This document shows positions 60,901 through 64,000 of a stretch of 64,000 nt of DNA, piece by piece; positions within the stretch are counted from its first letter, which is position 1; the number at the start of each line of letters is the position of its first letter. Both the position numbers and the translations under genes were made by a program. The notes below the pieces were generated by a model, which was not told the DNA's origin, did no database searches, and was given only the letters and a program-made list of their open reading frames with translations. This stretch comes from Allacma fusca (taxonomy: Eukaryota > Arthropoda > Collembola > Symphypleona > Sminthuridae): assembly GCA_947179485.1 (NCBI GenBank), contig OX359247.1, positions 43,004,801 to 43,068,800 of the forward strand, given 5' to 3'.

Positions 60901-63900
60901 GGGGGTATTCTCCGGGGCCTGACCCCCCGAAATGGCTGGAACCGCCTCATCACAGCCATCGAGAGTTGGAACCATGTCCAAGAAAGGCACTCGAAAACTC
61001 TCAATAGAGCCAGCTCCACTGAAACAACCACAGCATCCACCATGACCAGCTCATCTGTGAAATCCTTAGATGTTATGGTTCAGGTAACAGAGAAAAGATC
61101 ACAAGTAATAACATATTTTTCTTATTTGTACAAATCCTAGCATGAAATCTAACAAATTGACTTGTTAACATATGTTTACTTACAAAACACTCTAACCTGA
61201 AGCCAAACGGAGCGGAGTTCAAGCCGGTAGCTTTTGATTTAATTCAATATATATTTTTATTGCGCTACAATACAGTAAAAATAAATAAAAAAATATATAA
61301 TAATAATAATAGTACGTCAGTAATAAAAATTTATATTTTTTGATTGAACAGGCCGACTTGCAGTATGAGGATGCACGTAATTGTACCTCAGCCTCAGTCC
61401 CAACCACTCCATGTCGGAAGACGAATTCCGACGTCACCACAATAAGTTCCTCCAGTTCCATTAAATGCCTCACATGGGCTCAGTCAGAGATAGAATGTGT
61501 ACCGAAGCCTTCAACGCCCGCTGAGTCTGAAGATGAGTACGTGTCGCCTCCTCAAACTCCAAAGATCCATCATCTCAAGTACATCATCCCGGTTCATTTC
61601 CCCACATCACACCATGTTGAGCAAGAAGGACGAATGGCAGAGAAGATCCACAGGAATTTGAAATGTGACTATCCCGAAGCTCAAAGACTCTCCCCAACAA
61701 TTACGCCTGACTTGTGTGGAAATCGACTCCTCATCAGAGACCAGATTCCAACGTTAGTCAGTCCTCAGAAACTGGATGCTTTTGATGCCTCCGCGGAGTC
61801 CTCCACGACAAATTCCCCTTCCGGTGACTGCCACTCTCCAATGTTTCTCGGAGCATTCGACTCGGAACAAGTGGATGAGAGTTTCTCACAGACTTTCCAA
61901 GTCGAACCCCCTCAGCAACACTTTGTCCTCGCAAGAGGGACCGGACGTAAGAGAACGCACAAAGCTCCTCCAAAAATCAAAGAATTTGCAACTCCCAAGC
62001 AAGAAGAATTATTCCTTTTTGAAAGTACTGATGAGGGGGAGTTCAGTGACTGTTTGGAGATAGAACTGAACCAAAGTGGGAATAAAAACTACCGAACAGT
62101 GGATCTAAGTCAAGTTCTCATCAATGATACTCCAACCCCACCTTTTACCAGCCTGGAATACTACTCCGACACAAGCTCCAATGCCAGCACTAAACGGTCC
62201 ACTTCATCCTCCTCATCCTCCTCCTACGAATCCCTAGTTTTGCAGAAACCTGTCGGGCATGTTAAAGTAGTTGAGAATTCCGTGTTTAATTTCCCTGAAG
62301 ATCATATTTCCGATGTGGCTCCAGATGATTTCAAAATTTTGGAGAAGCACGTCACAGCTGTTTCTTTCGGACTGGCTCAAGAAGTTGAGGGGAAGTTGAG
62401 CGAAGCTGAGGAAGTGTCTGAAGACACCGATCCGAAGAAACCCATTGAACAGTCTGCCTTTCAAAATTTTTATCGAAGGGAATTACATCAATTGGACCAG
62501 ATTGGGAAGCAGATTAAATCCCTTCAAAATCTAGCCCAAAGGTATGACGTTCTCAAGCCTTATTTGAAGAAGATCGAAGAATTACAAAACCAGGACTTTA
62601 CATTACCTGATCCGGAGATCGATCCTTTGATAGAGCACTGCTCCGGATGGAATGTAGACATTGAGTTCCGAAAAGTTCAAAATGAGGTCCTTGCTATTAG
62701 TAAGATCTTAAAGAACAGTCCGGGGGATAAGTTGCCCGGACTGCCCAGACGGGATTCTAGCTCTGCATCGAACCATTCGCATCGGACTTCGAGCACATCA
62801 ATTGCCACCAGCGATTCCTACTCAATCACTGACCCGAACTCCCGAAGAGGGAGCAATGCCAGTACTTTTGACTTACCTAGGCCGAAGTTCCCGAGTTTAA
62901 TTTCAACATTTACAATTAGCTCGGATATGGATAGTTCCTTTTCTCTCTCAGCTCCGAATTCCTCAACCCTGAGCTTCAACGTGAGTCAAAGTTTGAGTCA
63001 ACCGGATGTATCTACGCCGCCGCACTTGAGGAAGTTCAATATTCCTCCGGAGTTATCCCAACCCTTGGCATTGAATTTTGACTACTGTCGAAGGAAAGAG
63101 CTGCCCCCGTGGACCCCACAGTCCCCCACGCAACAAGTGTTCCAGTCACCCAATCAGCAGTCAGTTTTCCAGTCCCCGACGCAGCCGTCAATGTTTCAGT
63201 CACCCACTCAGCAGCCCATATTTCAGTCCCCCACACAACATCAATTGTTTCATCCGGAGACCCAAGGGTTCTTCCCCGCACCCCCCGGATCCTACTACGG
63301 AGTTCCAAATCCAATGACATACCCTTACTGTAGTACTGAACAACAGTGGCGACCTTACCCAACTTCTCCCCCGGAGGTCAAAGGTCAATTTAATTACCCT
63401 ATGAATGGACTAAATGGCAAGACTGGGTTCTCACCCCCACAGCACAGCAATTACCCACCATTGCAAAACGTGTGGTCACCCGTCAATTACCCCACGACAC
63501 CACCCAAAGTCAATGGATTCAAATCCGACCCTTTTGCCTATCCACCTAATCAACCCCAGTACCAACAGAGCACACCGGACTACCAGGAGTACAAAGGTTA
63601 TGATGGGGGTCAGACCCACTACTCATCCCAGCCGAATGGGATGAACCTTCAGGTCGGTGGGGCAAGCCCCTACAGGTCCCTATCTATTGAGGGTGACTTT
63701 GCTTTGAGCACATCTTCTAGCTTCTGTAAAAGTTGTGCTATGGAAATTTGCTCTTGTCAGGTAGTTAACCTTTAGATTAGCGCAATTAGTTTAGAACTTT
63801 CCGATGGAATTTTTTCTAAAAAATAGGTTTTAATTTTTCAACATATTTTACAGGAGTCATTAAGGAGCAGCAAAACATCACAGGAGTTTGTGGGGATACC

Positions 63901-64000
63901 GACCCATACCAACAAGGTCAACCCTGCGAGGGTCAGAGGGCAGTCACGGAGACCAAATCACTTACGTAGTGTCTTTAGTTCCTATAATAACAGCAGTAGC
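54918..64000 (+). CDS. Kinesin with kinesin-3-like motor and long Ser/Pro/Gln-rich tail (3' part missing)
   Basis: Eleven exons join in frame: 54918-54964, 55164-55233, 56591-56815, 56984-57173, 58581-58788, 59054-59151, 59293-59388, 59529-59731, 60898-61083, 61352-63760 and 63854-64000 (open at the window edge), giving at least 1293 residues. It is an ATP-driven microtubule motor. Landmarks: [15 protein letters not shown] at the start, P-loop GQSGTGKT at 100-107, [14 protein letters not shown] and [14 protein letters not shown] typical of kinesin-3, switch I NRRSSRSH at 209-216, switch II DLAGSE at 243-248, and [19 protein letters not shown] in the microtubule-binding face. The motor ends near 350. 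No FHA domain follows, unlike usual kinesin-3 proteins. The tail has many S/T-P sites, a likely coiled coil near 809-857 and five FQSP repeats at 1029-1073. The closest motor relatives appear to be KIF16B/KIF1-type; subfamily assignment is uncertain. An in-frame TAA lies at 54900-54902. Confidence 0.88.
55164..55233 (+). CDS. Kinesin exon 2
   Basis: The exon follows TTTCACAG, completes Arg16 and continues [13 protein letters not shown] to FITDIR. The donor CGG|GTAAGA is strong (phase 0). SRERDE at the join matches kinesin-3 N-termini. Confidence 0.85.
55234..56590 (+). other. Kinesin intron 2 (1.36 kb)
   Basis: Noncoding, with a (CT)n microsatellite at 55466-55504. No other feature seen. Confidence 0.8.
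56591..56815 (+). CDS. Kinesin exon 3 (nucleotide-binding P-loop)
   Basis: The exon runs between TTTCAG and GTATGT, both phase 0. It codes for 75 residues with [30 protein letters not shown] and LGTK, the Walker A region of the motor. Confidence 0.93.
56984..57173 (+). CDS. Kinesin exon 4
   Basis: The exon starts after GACACAG and carries [24 protein letters not shown] and LREHP. The end is set by frame and by the conserved GPHVQ|DL join to exon 5. The donor G|GTTCAA is a weak match to consensus beyond GT. Confidence 0.85.
57174..58580 (+). other. Kinesin intron 4 (1.4 kb)
   Basis: Noncoding. A 110-codon frame at 57699-58031 has no family similarity I can recognise, and the motor sequence is already continuous without it. 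Confidence 0.75.
58581..58788 (+). CDS. Kinesin exon 5 (switch I)
   Basis: The exon starts after TTAAACAG and restores Asp178. It carries [22 protein letters not shown] (switch I) and VHLVDLAG, splitting switch II at its 3' end. The donor AG|GTTAGT gives phase 2. Confidence 0.92.
59054..59151 (+). CDS. Kinesin exon 6 (switch II)
   Basis: The exon starts after TGTACAG, completing Ser247 of DLAGSE. It codes for [22 protein letters not shown] to VISSL, the switch II helix. The donor G|GTATAA gives phase 1. Confidence 0.9.
59293..59388 (+). CDS. Kinesin exon 7 (microtubule-binding loop)
   Basis: The exon starts after ATGAATAG and restores Ala280. It codes for [31 protein letters not shown]. The donor A|GTGAGT is strong (phase 1). 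A (GT)n-(GA)n microsatellite lies just inside the following intron, at 59403-59429. Confidence 0.92.
59529..59731 (+). CDS. Kinesin exon 8 (end of motor and neck)
   Basis: The exon starts after CCCTGCAG and restores Thr312. It codes for [20 protein letters not shown], corresponding to the ISPA...ETLSTLRYA block that closes kinesin motors, then a neck-like [13 protein letters not shown] segment. The donor T|GTAAGT is strong (phase 0). Confidence 0.92.
59732..60897 (+). other. Kinesin intron 8 (1.17 kb)
   Basis: AT-rich noncoding sequence; nothing else seen. Confidence 0.75.
60898..61083 (+). CDS. Kinesin exon 9
   Basis: Sixty-two codons, phase 0 at both ends, between TTTCACAG and GTAACA. It begins [17 protein letters not shown] and ends in a Ser/Thr-rich stretch. 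There is no similarity I recognise; membership rests on splice sites, frame and higher GC. Confidence 0.75.
61352..63760 (+). CDS. Kinesin exon 10 (803-codon tail exon)
   Basis: One uninterrupted phase-0 exon after TTGAACAG. The protein is low-complexity, with many S/T-P sites, poly-Ser runs, acidic patches and a predicted coiled coil around [17 protein letters not shown]. Near the end it turns into a P/Q/Y-rich segment with five nine-residue FQSP repeats. It ends with a CKSC...CSC cysteine cluster. The exon may end at the CAG|GTAGTT donor (63760); reading on would stop at 63773-63775. Confidence 0.82.
63113..63247. repeat. Five 27-bp coding repeats (FQSPTQQPx)
   Basis: Phenylalanine codons recur exactly every 27 bp at 63140, 63167, 63194, 63221 and 63248. 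Units read roughly FQSP-T/N-QQxx. Third positions differ between copies while the protein motif is kept. Confidence 0.9.
63854..64000 (+). CDS. Kinesin exon 11 (partial, runs off window)
   Basis: The exon starts after TTTTACAG in phase 0 and stays open for 49 codons to the window edge ([14 protein letters not shown] onward). A basic, Ser/Asn-rich segment of unknown function. Confidence 0.7.

Overview
The window is eukaryotic nuclear DNA from an arthropod. Genes are sparse and split by spliceosomal introns (GT donors, AG acceptors, restored reading frames), polyadenylation hexamers follow stop codons, intergenic DNA is AT-rich, and (CT)n/(GA)n and (CA)n/(GT)n microsatellites are very frequent. 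The serotonin receptor closely resembles arthropod 5-HT1. A crustacean such as a copepod is possible, judging only from the style of a decayed transposase, but the sequence does not prove it.

Layout, all genes on the + strand. (1) 1-19.7 kb: no gene recognised; a decayed Tc1/mariner-type transposase fragment near 0.75-1.0 kb (minus strand), microsatellites, palindromes, a 22-bp tandem repeat and one CpG-rich promoter-like patch at 16.2 kb. (2) 19.76-37.61 kb: a five-exon 5-HT1-type serotonin receptor, 545 residues after joining, with a 10.8-kb first intron. (3) 40.98-42.53 kb: an intronless secreted GH32 fructan/sucrose hydrolase of bacterial levanase style with all three catalytic residues; a good candidate for an old horizontal acquisition. 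(4) 42.5-54.9 kb: a gene-poor stretch with a non-autonomous hAT-like transposon at 49,710-50,606 (perfect 8-bp target duplication, 11-bp terminal inverted repeats). (5) 54.92 kb to the window end: the first eleven coding exons of a kinesin with a kinesin-3-like motor, followed by a tail of more than 850 residues rich in Ser, Pro and Gln, mostly from one 2.4-kb exon; the gene runs off the window.

The three genes have no obvious shared pathway: a neuronal G-protein-coupled receptor, a probable digestive enzyme and a microtubule motor. Exon joins were worked out by hand from splice signals, reading frame and family conservation. No rRNA, tRNA, CRISPR array or prokaryotic-style operon was seen.
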